Positions 9,001-15,610 of a stretch of 64,000 nucleotides of DNA are shown piece after piece. Both the position numbers and the translations under genes were made by a program. Below the pieces are notes generated by a model that made no database searches, was not told where the DNA came from, and worked only from the letters and a program-made list of their open reading frames with translations. Position 1 is the first letter of the stretch. Every line of letters begins with the position of its first letter. This DNA comes from Lachnoclostridium sp. An118 (GTDB lineage: Bacteria; Bacillota; Clostridia; Lachnospirales; Lachnospiraceae). The DNA lies in NCBI RefSeq assembly GCF_002160985.1, contig NZ_NFLQ01000016.1:17034-81033 (forward strand), in the 5' to 3' direction.

Positions 9001-11754
9001 CAGGAGATTACATTCAAGCAGGCAGGCGAGTACAGCTTTACCATTACGGAGCAGAAGCCGCAGTCCGGACAGGAAGGTGGTTACCACTATAGTGATGCTA
9101 GATGGAATGTGGTTGTGAAAGTAACGGATGAGGCAGGACAGCTTAAGGCGGAAGCCACATACACCTGTGCTGATGAAAGCAACCAGACTGGAGCGGCCTT
9201 TGAAAACAGATATAACCCGGAGGACGCGCCGTTCACACCAGAGGTGAGGAAGACGCTGAACGGATATGAAGACCTTCCGGGCCAGACAGACTTTACCTTT
9301 ACACTGACAGCAGCAGAGGATAATCCGGCTGGAGCGTCCCTTGAAAATGGAAAGAGTATCACTACAAGCCTTCCAATGACAGCACAGACAACAGAGGGCA
9401 GGGGTACAGCTACCTTCGAGGAGATCACCTTTGACAGAACCGGCATTTACACATTTGCGATCAGCGAAAATGGAACAGACGGCAAGGGATTTGACTACGA
9501 TGAGACAAAATGGACGCTGACAGTGACGGTGACAGATGACAATGGAACCTTGAAAGCGGAAGGAAGCTACGCTCCCAAAGACGGAACGGCCAACGATGAG
9601 GCGGCAGCTTTTACAAACAGCTATACAGTAAAGGAAATTCCGTACACACCAGAGGCCGTGAAACAGTTCACTGAAGACAGTGCGGACAGACCGCAGAATA
9701 AAGAGACCTTTACCTTTACGCTGAAGCAGGCAGATGGAAACAGAGAGGGCGGAGCGGTATTTACCAATGGAGAAGAAGCTCTCAAAGCCTCTGTCACGGA
9801 TGCAGGCAAAGCAGCCTTTGACGGACAGATCACCTTTAAGAAATCCGGACAGTACAGCTTCCTGATCACAGAGGATGTGCCGGATACGAAGTCCTACAAC
9901 TATGGCTATGATGATACAAAATGGACGCTGCAGGTGAAGGTGATGGACAAAGAAGGACAGCTTACAGTCGAGTCTGTCAGCTATACAGCCGATGACGGCA
10001 GAACAGGCGACGGGCAGGCAGTCTTCAGCAACAGCTACAAGGTAGACCCCACAGCTTATGCACCCCAGGTGGAGAAGACAGTGACAGGCGCGGATATGCC
10101 TGACGGCCAGAGCTTTACCTTTGATCTGAAGAAGATTGAGGGAGAAAGCTACGAGGGAGTGACCATGCCGCAGGGACAGCCGGGAAGCAGCATCCAGATT
10201 AAGACAGACAAGACCGGTGAGAGCTATACAGGTAAGTTTGGCGAGATTGGGTTTGCAAAAGCAGGCGAGTACAGATTTGCCATTACAGAGCAGGATGATA
10301 CAGCAGACAGCTATCCGGATGAGCATTACGGATTTGGATACGACAAGACAGAGTGGACACTGACCGTGACAGTGGAGGATGTGGGTGGAAAGCTTGACGT
10401 GACCAGCACGGCATACGAGTCCAGGGACCATGAGACTTCTGAGACGGAGGCATCTTTTGAGAACAGCTATCAGACAGAGCCCACAGACTATGCGCCGGCG
10501 GTTGTGAAGACGCTTTCAGATGACAGCGAGCCTACGCCGGCAGATGAGACGTTTATCTTTACTCTTACAGGAGAAGAGCAGGACGGAGCGGTTCTCCCGT
10601 CTGATACAGAGGCGGAAGTGTCCGGGGAAGGCACGGCCCGGTTCGACAACATCCACTTTACAAAGGCAGGCAGGTACAGCTTTACCATTAAGGAAAAACC
10701 AGGCAGCGCCGAAGGTTATACCTATGATCCTGCGGAATGGACACTGACTGTGACAGTGGACGATCTGGGCGGAAAGCTCTCGGTGATCGGAACAGTATAT
10801 GAAGCCAAAGGACAGGAGAGTTCACAGACAGCGGCAGCATTTGAAAATGCTTACCATGTAGATCCGGTTTCGTTTGCACCGGAGGTGCAGAAGAAACTGA
10901 CAGGAGACAAGGCGCCCGACGACAAGACCTTTATCTTTAACCTGGAAGCAGGGGAAGAGAGTCAGGGAATGGCCCTTCCGGAGGAGACGACAGCAGAGAT
11001 CACAGGAGAGGGAAAAGCAGCCTTTGATGAAGTGACATTTACAAAGGCAGGTACCTATATCCTTGTGATCACAGAGGAAGATACCAGGGAGCCTGGATAC
11101 ACCTACGATGAGACGGTATGGACAGTGACAGCGGAAGTGGTGGACAAAGGCGGATATCTGGAAGTGGAAGATGTGACTTACCAGTCTTCCGATGAGACGG
11201 CGGACAGCAAAAACGCAGACAGTGCAGTATTTACAAACCGCTTTACTTACACAGAGGCAGAGTACACGCCGTCTGTGAGAAAGAACATCAGCGGGGATAA
11301 GCCGGGCCAGAACGATACATTTACCTTTACGCTGAAACAGTCACTGTGGGATGACAAAGAGGCAGTGCAGCTGACAGGGGCGTCCGCTTCTGTGGTAAAC
11401 AGCGGCACAGCACAGTTTGGCAGGATCCTCTTTGGAAAACCGGGAACCTATGAGTTTAAGATCCAGGAAGACAAAGGCAGCGCAGCAGGATATACTTATG
11501 ACAGGAGCACCTGGACTCTGAAGGTGACAGTGGTGAATGAAGAGAATGTACTCGTTGTGGAAAGCGCCGTGTACACAAAGAACGGCACGAATGTGACCAG
11601 CACAGAGGCAGCCGCATTTACTAATACGTACAGTGCAGCGAGAGCAGCCCGGACAGGCGATATATCGCCGTGGCAGCCGCTTGCGGCAGCGCTGATCCTC
11701 TCGGGAGGAGTCATCGTTGTCCTGCACAGGAGAAGAAAGCGGCAGGCAGAATAA
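1..11754 (+). CDS. Giant LPXTG-like surface adhesin / pilin-like protein (5' truncated by the window)
   Basis: The reading frame is open from base 1, so the N-terminus and signal peptide lie outside the window; over 3,900 residues are visible. Domains in order: many SpaA/Cna-B prealbumin-fold domains (roughly bases 1-4300, with recurring K-x-D/K-x-N starts and F-x-L/I-Y strands), DUF11-like repeats (about 4320-6240), an SdrD-B-like domain with an acidic Ca-binding loop DKDNDGLWEEGED (about 6325-6365), another SpaA domain (about 6885-7260), then eleven tandem streptococcal-pilin isopeptide-linker (FctA/Spy0128-type) repeats (7261 to about 11634). It ends with a hydrophobic helix and a basic RRRKRQ tail. 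Such domains form intramolecular isopeptide bonds in stalk-like adhesins. The sorting signal is degenerate: TGD is present but the expected LP is replaced by AAR. No partner sortase is in the window. Confidence 0.9.
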   Translation, partial: KEIEAPAGFTVSEEEFQVELEAGKTVTTDTKKAPLEFVNQPVTSLTVTKSYYNMWEHAFTGKSYALPGTVIALYQKERETYTFKETQVADEDGRVTFNGLTQKDEYVAIEVRVPDDDAYTYLEPKGKKAYLDPDYQEDKDLPPELTASELANYSYVTKAANPSDVPEGAQSGELINVENWAQLRVEKFAIETQDTETTDIGERREINNAEFTLYRQVLDDVSGIEDTDRVLTFDSADCTVVGSYTSGTFYEDKERQDGWFSTDILKSANNVVYWLVETKAGIGSEIIPENAVTLIKREGTKYSNNSMYQLVDDEGNPVGDPVLCTNEDTYHDNKVTEDVAVENKPLYGEGGGMFSTVRIAKWAGKYNDTGEKIHEYTPLGNAVFELYLADKEGRLYESLGEMTTGLDNTIQEDEPQGDLDALASSRMFEWTDLQKDYAERLENPDICTVDKDGNVYVRVAIVEKDVPTGYMADKDCCYMYMYFQNVPGKVTEIFNDAYYVTGDQTEEKVPLAEDQNDIQWALYPTRENGDGSYGLVAGVGETSKYRLVNWPVDAFAVTVQKYGYEVQEDNEGYTSQQLDEYYFSGAHTDRVGLPMVMRLDRLQDGKWTPYNYDGNTQSGQFTTDASGRYVFRNGLRLGSYRIVEVRSASGYEDLVNQYEMIYDGSTPQGASGERSAQAYYFNVTADNVDVSMYNPKKVELDIRKTDVGGTTNLSGVTYTLIQQDGSGKVTATTDNSGKASLEGIGTGTYKLTETGSQTHSGSYFSEYFEATYGGKALNNLVNGDGLFLGYTVQSEPEPGEKSGLIVTEKKDLSSYGLDAGLSLDIENPRKGGFTIQKTDKLTNGPLKEAQFQVSHQKFTGWGGDQAFTDTGWSEPVTYTTDEDGTCQVTGQEPGLYRIKETKAPGGYDITDSAFRYFVITGGMDIGTVTLGAQEVTMKDPKESLAFKDSKQVHLTVTKKINKGELSVSGSSAFTFALYNEAKTQIDTIKITSVDGGDVQGTFKVGLSQGGTYYLKETGIPSGFAFESLEGTAGLTLTEEEDGYYRFTVPESNSNLAVTAVNRYLQAEVAVLKVNGETGERLSGADFAIYRMNGQEQGEKLDVTFTEDVENQGVYRVVVPLSANQSETFRIYETKQPEDYLLNSQQHVEVTVGPGEKQQAPVWNASYANDNDEMLAERIFPNYRGAYIDLTKYDNVHDSKDAAPLEGARFTLYQYNEDSGTWTASADDVTSEDGTLRFTVTDGEIYAVDETAMPAGYNGAGLEGVWTDLQDEKVEAQQITVAGTGGEPETATVYPVNGSEPLEAGRSYRYNAYNIPHVPMEIRKQNVDGSAPAPTATVSVYEMPDGMSDTPDRAAVEELLADGSALLNGVEVDQFSKDKDYTYAEDPRLQTTFVAGKRYLVVETDSSISQIRDDSSVTWYTVVKYPEGTRAGQTAVLKNINGTADLTLVKSAEQAEYTSLFTQGADITYTITPSVNNTYPLHEFVLEDTGLEAYYEDGSQEYQPMGEGTLDDQYSITSVTVGQSSHDTGAYKEPGNDTIYAEVTFKGFDGKTYEMAPVNVSQGAATVQMPGDKGRAESFSIRYYSEGIAKASDNAYVLGTDFNPGPVTARVQVQKQEGGPDAHAIAMIRNSADSTLKYYTWTGAGARNDTPEEITQSADADVTFKDQTAALVSVTKEADTATVRLEDTVTYSLTLENKSTLTAEEATMREPFLVDLLPQGTTWARTDDEYGVTLEAGSTGITLSHTRSQSHDGETAVFIYMNGSLEPGEQVTVKIQVKAEKEVVSYGPDLNNYVLAGSDEKGEASVDNPRAASFKNENGKWPESVDTVLSSLPQDRRDDLKQILGERKEHGFVSAGNTLTWNTGSEMQIVKSGYGNVNAEAGYSSTTLSTITNEGGLMHYRLTASNTNEQDGRTDISFVDVLPEVGDETANNADRDSAWSLDLKEVASVSVIDEKGVATPVPADKYKVYCYTTQGPIASYTDIYNAAKVIKYATETPPAGWSEGIPTDPAALSDVRAFIVAVSDELKLGAQESLVVEYTAVVNSGEGFDSDDLTLNAWNNAVNTCACHYSSYSLSVENPVPSPASEIIESNAVSTTIVPEGAKVGGHVWIDKDNDGLWEEGEDIADLSGGNRLIQDLLDKMVVQLYTYTGTSNSSSDTTSYVKGSQWGGYFEFGKENADPDDPMGGLLTPAGRKNVSDDTLYPDNVLDPAQLKGTAPVTYTIGADFQNAKGKFEVAKTLNVRRMSFQPGHIPDDHKTDNNFTYQNSSAVSERFYLWSGSETYDTTKDIGLVPYRDLEITKVADDDPNEFIEGAQFTVYGPFDEKAESYELNEKVGTYTTDSDGKVTVPNLLWYKKYIIVETGADAGSEAEGYLLTGATGKATVPGTDIENLENEKPAWVLGVPTAEKEDALDKMTVTNKRQTEVQLTASKKLMMNGQEQKLEADQFTFELLDDDGTTVLDTRKNDDEGKVIFKKLILEGAGERIYYIREKIEGDDPKDGITYDTSLYKVTVNVQWDAEQNKLVPEITYEKQAKDETKWETASDVTFENIYNATGSLDLTAAKTVNGEKPQEAEAGRFSFTLLSGADTPTVNQTKYNDADGRVTFDPIQYDTDDIGQTYTYTVKEGTVQADSGLADNYTPDGAEYTVTVTISDAGKGKLNVDKTITKDGKTVEDITFNNTYTASASWTPEASKILTGRDITNGEFSFEVLEGTDVVSRGSVSAGTAGQTAAINFDSIEYDMDNVGIHTYTVKETTKNGNGVTVDTNRYEVTVTVSDNRNGSLGITAVYPKGGITFSNSYQAEKTSYEPKVTKTVTGQQMPAGGQEFTFTLSQIDGQNYDGVTMPANATLKLKAESTGVQVSGSFEAITFAKAGSYQFKIEEEAGNAAGVTYDPEDWILTVSVKDDLTGNLYIDTTETIYQTEDGGAGDDAAAAFENIYQPQSTPLALKAVKTVTGNAMPGAKDFTFLLAAGGTYTGDQLEMPKDLTATAHVTETGTPVEALFQEITFKQAGEYSFTITEQKPQSGQEGGYHYSDARWNVVVKVTDEAGQLKAEATYTCADESNQTGAAFENRYNPEDAPFTPEVRKTLNGYEDLPGQTDFTFTLTAAEDNPAGASLENGKSITTSLPMTAQTTEGRGTATFEEITFDRTGIYTFAISENGTDGKGFDYDETKWTLTVTVTDDNGTLKAEGSYAPKDGTANDEAAAFTNSYTVKEIPYTPEAVKQFTEDSADRPQNKETFTFTLKQADGNREGGAVFTNGEEALKASVTDAGKAAFDGQITFKKSGQYSFLITEDVPDTKSYNYGYDDTKWTLQVKVMDKEGQLTVESVSYTADDGRTGDGQAVFSNSYKVDPTAYAPQVEKTVTGADMPDGQSFTFDLKKIEGESYEGVTMPQGQPGSSIQIKTDKTGESYTGKFGEIGFAKAGEYRFAITEQDDTADSYPDEHYGFGYDKTEWTLTVTVEDVGGKLDVTSTAYESRDHETSETEASFENSYQTEPTDYAPAVVKTLSDDSEPTPADETFIFTLTGEEQDGAVLPSDTEAEVSGEGTARFDNIHFTKAGRYSFTIKEKPGSAEGYTYDPAEWTLTVTVDDLGGKLSVIGTVYEAKGQESSQTAAAFENAYHVDPVSFAPEVQKKLTGDKAPDDKTFIFNLEAGEESQGMALPEETTAEITGEGKAAFDEVTFTKAGTYILVITEEDTREPGYTYDETVWTVTAEVVDKGGYLEVEDVTYQSSDETADSKNADSAVFTNRFTYTEAEYTPSVRKNISGDKPGQNDTFTFTLKQSLWDDKEAVQLTGASASVVNSGTAQFGRILFGKPGTYEFKIQEDKGSAAGYTYDRSTWTLKVTVVNEENVLVVESAVYTKNGTNVTSTEAAAFTNTYSAARAARTGDISPWQPLAAALILSGGVIVVLHRRRKRQAE
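7261..11634 (+). repeat. Eleven tandem FctA-type isopeptide-linker repeats in the adhesin
   Basis: Repeat units begin near 7261, 7651, 8041, 8395, 8812, 9220, 9631, 10045, 10477, 10861 and 11254, each about 350-430 bp. Each contains a K-x-(L/V)-x-G start, an F-(T/I/S)-F-x-L strand, a Y-x-F-x-I-x-E strand followed by Y-x-Y-D, W-T-(L/V)-x-V-x-V, and ends with F-x-N-x-Y. The copies are diverged at DNA level, so this is an old protein-level repeat and not a recent tandem duplication. Confidence 0.85.
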
Positions 11755-11762
11755 TCAAATCC

Positions 11763-12037
11763 GGACGTAACGCTTTTCAAAAGTGTTACGTCCGAATCTA
11801 AACTAACTGGTGTATAATTGTGTAAAATGTAGCTGGCAGCTTTTCTGCTTGTTGAAGCTGCTGTCATAAAAAACCAAGGGCTTCTCCTGCGTTACGCGGA
11901 AGAAGCCCTTGGTTTTTTATGACAGATTAATCATAGTATGAGCGAAAAAAGTATGTAAACAATGGGTTGGCCTGACACAATTACACACCAGTTGGATTAG
12001 TTTGGGGCGTAACATTTTTGAAAAGTATTACGTCCCC
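11763..12037. repeat. Composite palindrome, MITE-like, between adhesin gene and asnS
   Basis: Two similar hairpins bound the segment, at 11763-11793 and 12004-12037. Inside them lies a 19-bp inverted pair (11805-11823 and 11975-11993, one mismatch), and at the centre a perfect 25-bp inverted repeat (11861-11885 and 11901-11925). No open reading frame is present. The nested symmetry resembles a miniature inverted-repeat element that has brought a terminator with it. Family assignment is not possible by eye. Confidence 0.55.
11861..11925. terminator. Long bidirectional terminator hairpin
   Basis: A perfect 25-bp inverted repeat with a 15-base loop and T-runs in both arms (ggttttttat on the right, its complement on the left). 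It can stop transcription leaving the adhesin gene and from the opposite side. Confidence 0.75.
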
Positions 12038-12068
12038 ATTCTGCCTTTTAAAACTGCCATCGGTATGC

Positions 12069-12111
12069 TATAATGTTTGCAAGTGCTGAAAAAAGATAGT
12101 ATCAGAAGGAG
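12069..12111 (+). promoter_or_regulatory. asnS -10 box and ribosome binding site
   Basis: A perfect TATAAT lies at 12069-12074 with no good -35 at standard distance. The Shine-Dalgarno aaggag at 12106-12111 sits 8 bases before the ATG at 12120 and only 2 before the ATG at 12114, which decides the start in favour of 12120. Confidence 0.6.
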
Positions 12112-12119
12112 TAATGATT

Positions 12120-13511
12120 ATGGAACTGACAACGATCAAGGAATTATATAGGAACACAGAAAGTTACCTGGACAAAGAGGTGACTGTGGGCGGCTGGGTG
12201 CGCAGCATCCGCGACTCCAAGACCTTCGGGTTCATCGTGGTAAATGACGGCTCTTTCTTTGAGACCCTGCAGGTGGTGTACCATGACAGCATGGACAACT
12301 TTGCAGAGATCTCCAAGCTGAACGTGGGAGCTGCCATTATCGTGAAGGGAACACTGGTGGCTACGCCCCAGGCAAAGCAGCCTTTTGAGATCCAGGCTGA
12401 GACTGTGGAGGTGGAGGGGGCTTCCGCTCCGGACTACCCGCTGCAGAAGAAGCGCCACAGCTTTGAGTACCTGCGGACCATCGCTCATCTGCGCCCCAGG
12501 ACAAACACCTTCCAGGCTGTGTTCCGGGTAAGATCCCTTACAGCCTACGCCATCCACAAATTCTTCCAGGAGAGGGGATTTGTCTATGTGCACACCCCCC
12601 TGATCACAGGAAGTGACTGCGAGGGGGCAGGGGAGATGTTCCAGGTGACCACCCTGAATCTGAACAATGTGCCTAAGAAGGAAGATGGCACAGTGGACTA
12701 CTCCCAGGATTTCTTTGGAAAAGAGACTAACCTGACAGTCAGCGGACAGCTCAACGGCGAGACGTTTGCCCAGGCTTTCCGCAATATCTACACATTCGGA
12801 CCTACCTTCCGGGCAGAGAACTCCAACACCACAAGACACGCGGCGGAGTTCTGGATGATCGAGCCGGAGATGGCATTTGCGGATCTGAACGACAACATGG
12901 ATCTGGCGGAGGCCATGCTGAAGTATGTCATAAACTATGTGCTGGAGAACGCGCCGGAAGAGATGGATTTCTTCAACTCCTTTGTGGACAAGGGACTTCT
13001 GGACAGGCTTCACAATGTTGTGTCCTCCGAGTTTGCCAAAGTGACCTACACGGAGGCTGTGGAGATCCTGGAGAAGAACAACGACAAGTTTGAATACAAA
13101 GTTTCCTGGGGCACAGACCTGCAGACAGAGCATGAGCGCTATCTGACAGAGGAAGTGTTTAAGAGACCTGTGTTTGTCACAGACTATCCAAAGGAGATCA
13201 AGGCCTTCTACATGAAGCTGAATGAGGATGGAAAGACCGTGGCAGCTGTAGACTGCCTTGTGCCCGGCATCGGCGAGATCATCGGCGGAAGCCAGAGGGA
13301 GGACGATTACGAGAAGCTGTCCGCCCGCATGAAGGAGCTGGGACTCAAGGAGGAGGACTACGGCTTTTACATGGACCTGAGAAAATACGGCTCCACACGC
13401 CACTCCGGGTTCGGCCTTGGCTTTGAGAGATGTATCATGTACCTGACAGGAATGGGCAACATCCGCGACGTGATCCCGTTCCCAAGGACAGTGAACAACT
13501 GCGAGCTGTAA
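12120..13511 (+). CDS. asnS: Asparaginyl-tRNA synthetase
   Basis: Class II aminoacyl-tRNA synthetase that charges tRNA-Asn in the cytoplasm; 463 residues, the usual bacterial AsnRS length. The N-terminal OB-fold anticodon-binding domain begins [10 protein letters not shown]. Class II motif 2 appears as [11 protein letters not shown] and motif 3 as GFGLGFERC near the C-terminus. Specificity for Asn over Asp is inferred from overall similarity and length, since AspRS is longer with an inserted GAD domain. The start was chosen from the ribosome binding site spacing. It is probably a single-gene unit; the next gene starts 118 bp downstream. Confidence 0.93.
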   Translation: MELTTIKELYRNTESYLDKEVTVGGWVRSIRDSKTFGFIVVNDGSFFETLQVVYHDSMDNFAEISKLNVGAAIIVKGTLVATPQAKQPFEIQAETVEVEGASAPDYPLQKKRHSFEYLRTIAHLRPRTNTFQAVFRVRSLTAYAIHKFFQERGFVYVHTPLITGSDCEGAGEMFQVTTLNLNNVPKKEDGTVDYSQDFFGKETNLTVSGQLNGETFAQAFRNIYTFGPTFRAENSNTTRHAAEFWMIEPEMAFADLNDNMDLAEAMLKYVINYVLENAPEEMDFFNSFVDKGLLDRLHNVVSSEFAKVTYTEAVEILEKNNDKFEYKVSWGTDLQTEHERYLTEEVFKRPVFVTDYPKEIKAFYMKLNEDGKTVAAVDCLVPGIGEIIGGSQREDDYEKLSARMKELGLKEEDYGFYMDLRKYGSTRHSGFGLGFERCIMYLTGMGNIRDVIPFPRTVNNCEL

Positions 13512-13629
13512 AAGGCAGTTAAAAGAGAACGCAAAAAAGGAATGAAGAGGGGACATCACGGATTCCCCCGCCGGAGGGAGGGCTAAAGCCTTCTCTTCGC
13601 CGGGGCAGAATAAGGAGGTTCACGAGAGT

Positions 13630-14319
13630 ATGAATATCGTAGTAGTGGATGACGAGCGGGAGATCGCGGACGTCATCGAACTGTATCTGCAGAACGACCA
13701 GTATACGGTCTACAAATTCTACACCGGCCAGGAGGCTCTGGACTGTATCTTTCAGAAGAAGATAGACCTGGCTATCCTGGATGTGATGCTGCCGGATATC
13801 GACGGGTTCCAGATACTGAAGAAGATCCGGGAGAAATACACCTTTCCGGTGATCATGCTGACGGCCAAGACCGAGTACATGGACAAGATCACAGGGCTCA
13901 CCATGGGGGCAGATGACTACATACCCAAGCCCTTCAATCCTCTGGAGCTGGTGGCCAGGGTGAAGGCCCAGCTCCGCCGCTACACCCAGTACAATGACGG
14001 CGGAAAGGAGCCGGGAGAGGTCATCGATTTCGGCGGCCTTCTGCTGAACCGTACTTCCCACGAGTGCATTTATAATGAAGTCCCTCTGACCCTCACCCCC
14101 ATAGAGTTTGATATTCTCTGGCTCCTCTGTGAGAACAGGGGCAAAGTCATAAGCTCCGAGGAGCTGTTCGAGAAAGTATGGCATGAGAAATACTATAAAA
14201 ACAGCAACAATACAGTGATGGTGCACATCCGGCATCTGCGGGAGAAAATGAGCGCACCCACGGGAACTTCAGACTTTATCAAGACAGTGTGGGGAGTGGG
14301 TTATAAAGTTGAAGAGTAA
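13630..14319 (+). CDS. OmpR/PhoB-family response regulator, VanR-like
   Basis: 229 residues. The receiver domain (about 1-118) has the acidic pair D7/D8, phosphoacceptor D51 in AILDVMLPD, the T in MLTAK and the K in YIPKPF. A C-terminal winged-helix DNA-binding domain follows (about 130-228). A strong aaggagg precedes the ATG. Its stop overlaps the following kinase start by 11 bp, so they are co-translated. Sequence flavour is closest to the VanR group, but no vancomycin-resistance ligase or dehydrogenase is nearby, so a cell-envelope sensing role is only inferred. Confidence 0.88.
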   Translation: MNIVVVDDEREIADVIELYLQNDQYTVYKFYTGQEALDCIFQKKIDLAILDVMLPDIDGFQILKKIREKYTFPVIMLTAKTEYMDKITGLTMGADDYIPKPFNPLELVARVKAQLRRYTQYNDGGKEPGEVIDFGGLLLNRTSHECIYNEVPLTLTPIEFDILWLLCENRGKVISSEELFEKVWHEKYYKNSNNTVMVHIRHLREKMSAPTGTSDFIKTVWGVGYKVEE

Positions 14320-15610
14320 TTACAGAAAATTAAAATTCAGTATCCTGCTGCAGACAGTGCTGGTGACAGCACTGACTGTACTTGTTGGCGGCTTTCTTCT
14401 GAATTATGTGATCGACGGGGTATACAATGACAGCTTTGCGACGACATTTGTAAAGATACTCACAGCCTTTCACGTGGAAGAACAGACCGCCATTGATTTA
14501 TATTGGCGGCTTATAGGAGACAATAAGGAGTTCTTTATGATCGTCGGCTTCCTGCTCCTGTTTGCCCTGTTTTTCTACGTGGCCCTGTCCAAGATGACAA
14601 AGTACCTGGACCAGGTGGGGGATGGCATCGAGAACATCATCTCTGAGTCCACGGAGCCCATACACCTGATCACGGAGCTGAAGCCTATCGAGATCCGGCT
14701 GAATGAGATCAAGGCCACGCTGAAGCGGCAGGACCTGGAGGCCATAGAGAGCGAGAAGAAGAAAAATGACCTGGTGCTCTTCCTGGCCCATGACCTGAAG
14801 ACCCCCCTCACCTCTGTGGTGGCCTATCTGGCTATGCTGGACGCCCACCCGGACATGCCGGAGGCGGAGCGGGCCAAGTATATCCACATCTCCCTCGAGA
14901 AGGCCACAAGGCTCGGGGAGCTGATCAACGAGTTCTTTGACATCACCAAATTCAATCTCCAGGATATCGAGCTGGAGCCGGTGGAGCTGAACCTGTCCAT
15001 GATGCTGGAGCAGATCGCGGACGAGCTGTACGGCGTCCTCCAGGAGAAGCAGCTCACCTGCGAGGTGGAGACAGAGGACGGCCTGGTGGTGTACGGGGAC
15101 CCGGATAAGCTGGCCAGAGTCTTTGACAATATCCTGAGGAATGCCATAGCCTACTGCTATGCGGGGACAACCATACAGATCAGTGCCTGCAGGAAGAACC
15201 GGGATGTGGAGATCACATTCTCGAATAAGGGGAAGAAGATTCCGGGGACAAAGCTGCAGACTATCTTTGAGAAATTTTACCGGCTGGATGACTCCAGGTC
15301 CAGTGAGACCGGAGGGGCAGGTCTTGGCCTTGCCATAGCCAAGGAGATCGTGGAGCTTCACGGTGGGCGCATCATGGCCAGGAGTGACGATGAGAGGACA
15401 CAGTTTATCGTGACGCTGCCGTCTGAAAAAGAGCAGGAGGAGAAGGAAGACAATGAAGTTCATACACATCGCGGACGTGCATTTAGGGGTGTCGCCCGAG
15501 GCAGGAAGAGCGTACAGCGGGGAGCGAAGCGGAGAAATCTGGGAAAGCTTCCGAAGACTGATAAGAGTGTGCAAGAAGGAGATGCCGGACCTTCTCCTGG
15601 TGGCCGGTGA
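14309..15610 (+). CDS. Membrane sensor histidine kinase, VanS-like
   Basis: 433 residues. There are two membrane helices (about 12-34 and 74-93) with a short extracytoplasmic loop, then a HisKA helix with phosphoacceptor H161 in LAHDLKTPLTS, an N-box FDNILRNA, and G-boxes SETGGAGLGLA. The kinase fold ends around TQFIVTLPSEKE. After it comes a 40-odd-residue Arg/Gly/Lys-rich tail that has no domain and overlaps the next gene out of phase by 158 bp. The tail may be read-through sequence after loss of an earlier stop. It partners the preceding response regulator. Confidence 0.88.
   Translation: MKSNYRKLKFSILLQTVLVTALTVLVGGFLLNYVIDGVYNDSFATTFVKILTAFHVEEQTAIDLYWRLIGDNKEFFMIVGFLLLFALFFYVALSKMTKYLDQVGDGIENIISESTEPIHLITELKPIEIRLNEIKATLKRQDLEAIESEKKKNDLVLFLAHDLKTPLTSVVAYLAMLDAHPDMPEAERAKYIHISLEKATRLGELINEFFDITKFNLQDIELEPVELNLSMMLEQIADELYGVLQEKQLTCEVETEDGLVVYGDPDKLARVFDNILRNAIAYCYAGTTIQISACRKNRDVEITFSNKGKKIPGTKLQTIFEKFYRLDDSRSSETGGAGLGLAIAKEIVELHGGRIMARSDDERTQFIVTLPSEKEQEEKEDNEVHTHRGRAFRGVARGRKSVQRGAKRRNLGKLPKTDKSVQEGDAGPSPGGR

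Noticed and set aside
7741..10431. 896-residue open frame on the minus strand opposite the adhesin repeats
   Set aside because: It is a shadow of the repetitive plus-strand domains; the translation is Cys/Ile/Arg-rich without domains, ribosome binding site or neighbours.
7261..11634. Regular repeats considered as a CRISPR or tandem DNA repeat array
   Set aside because: The repetition is at protein level, about 390 bp per unit with diverged DNA, inside one open frame.
12144..13559. 471-residue minus-strand frame opposite asnS
   Set aside because: The plus strand encodes a complete AsnRS; the reverse translation has no recognisable motif.
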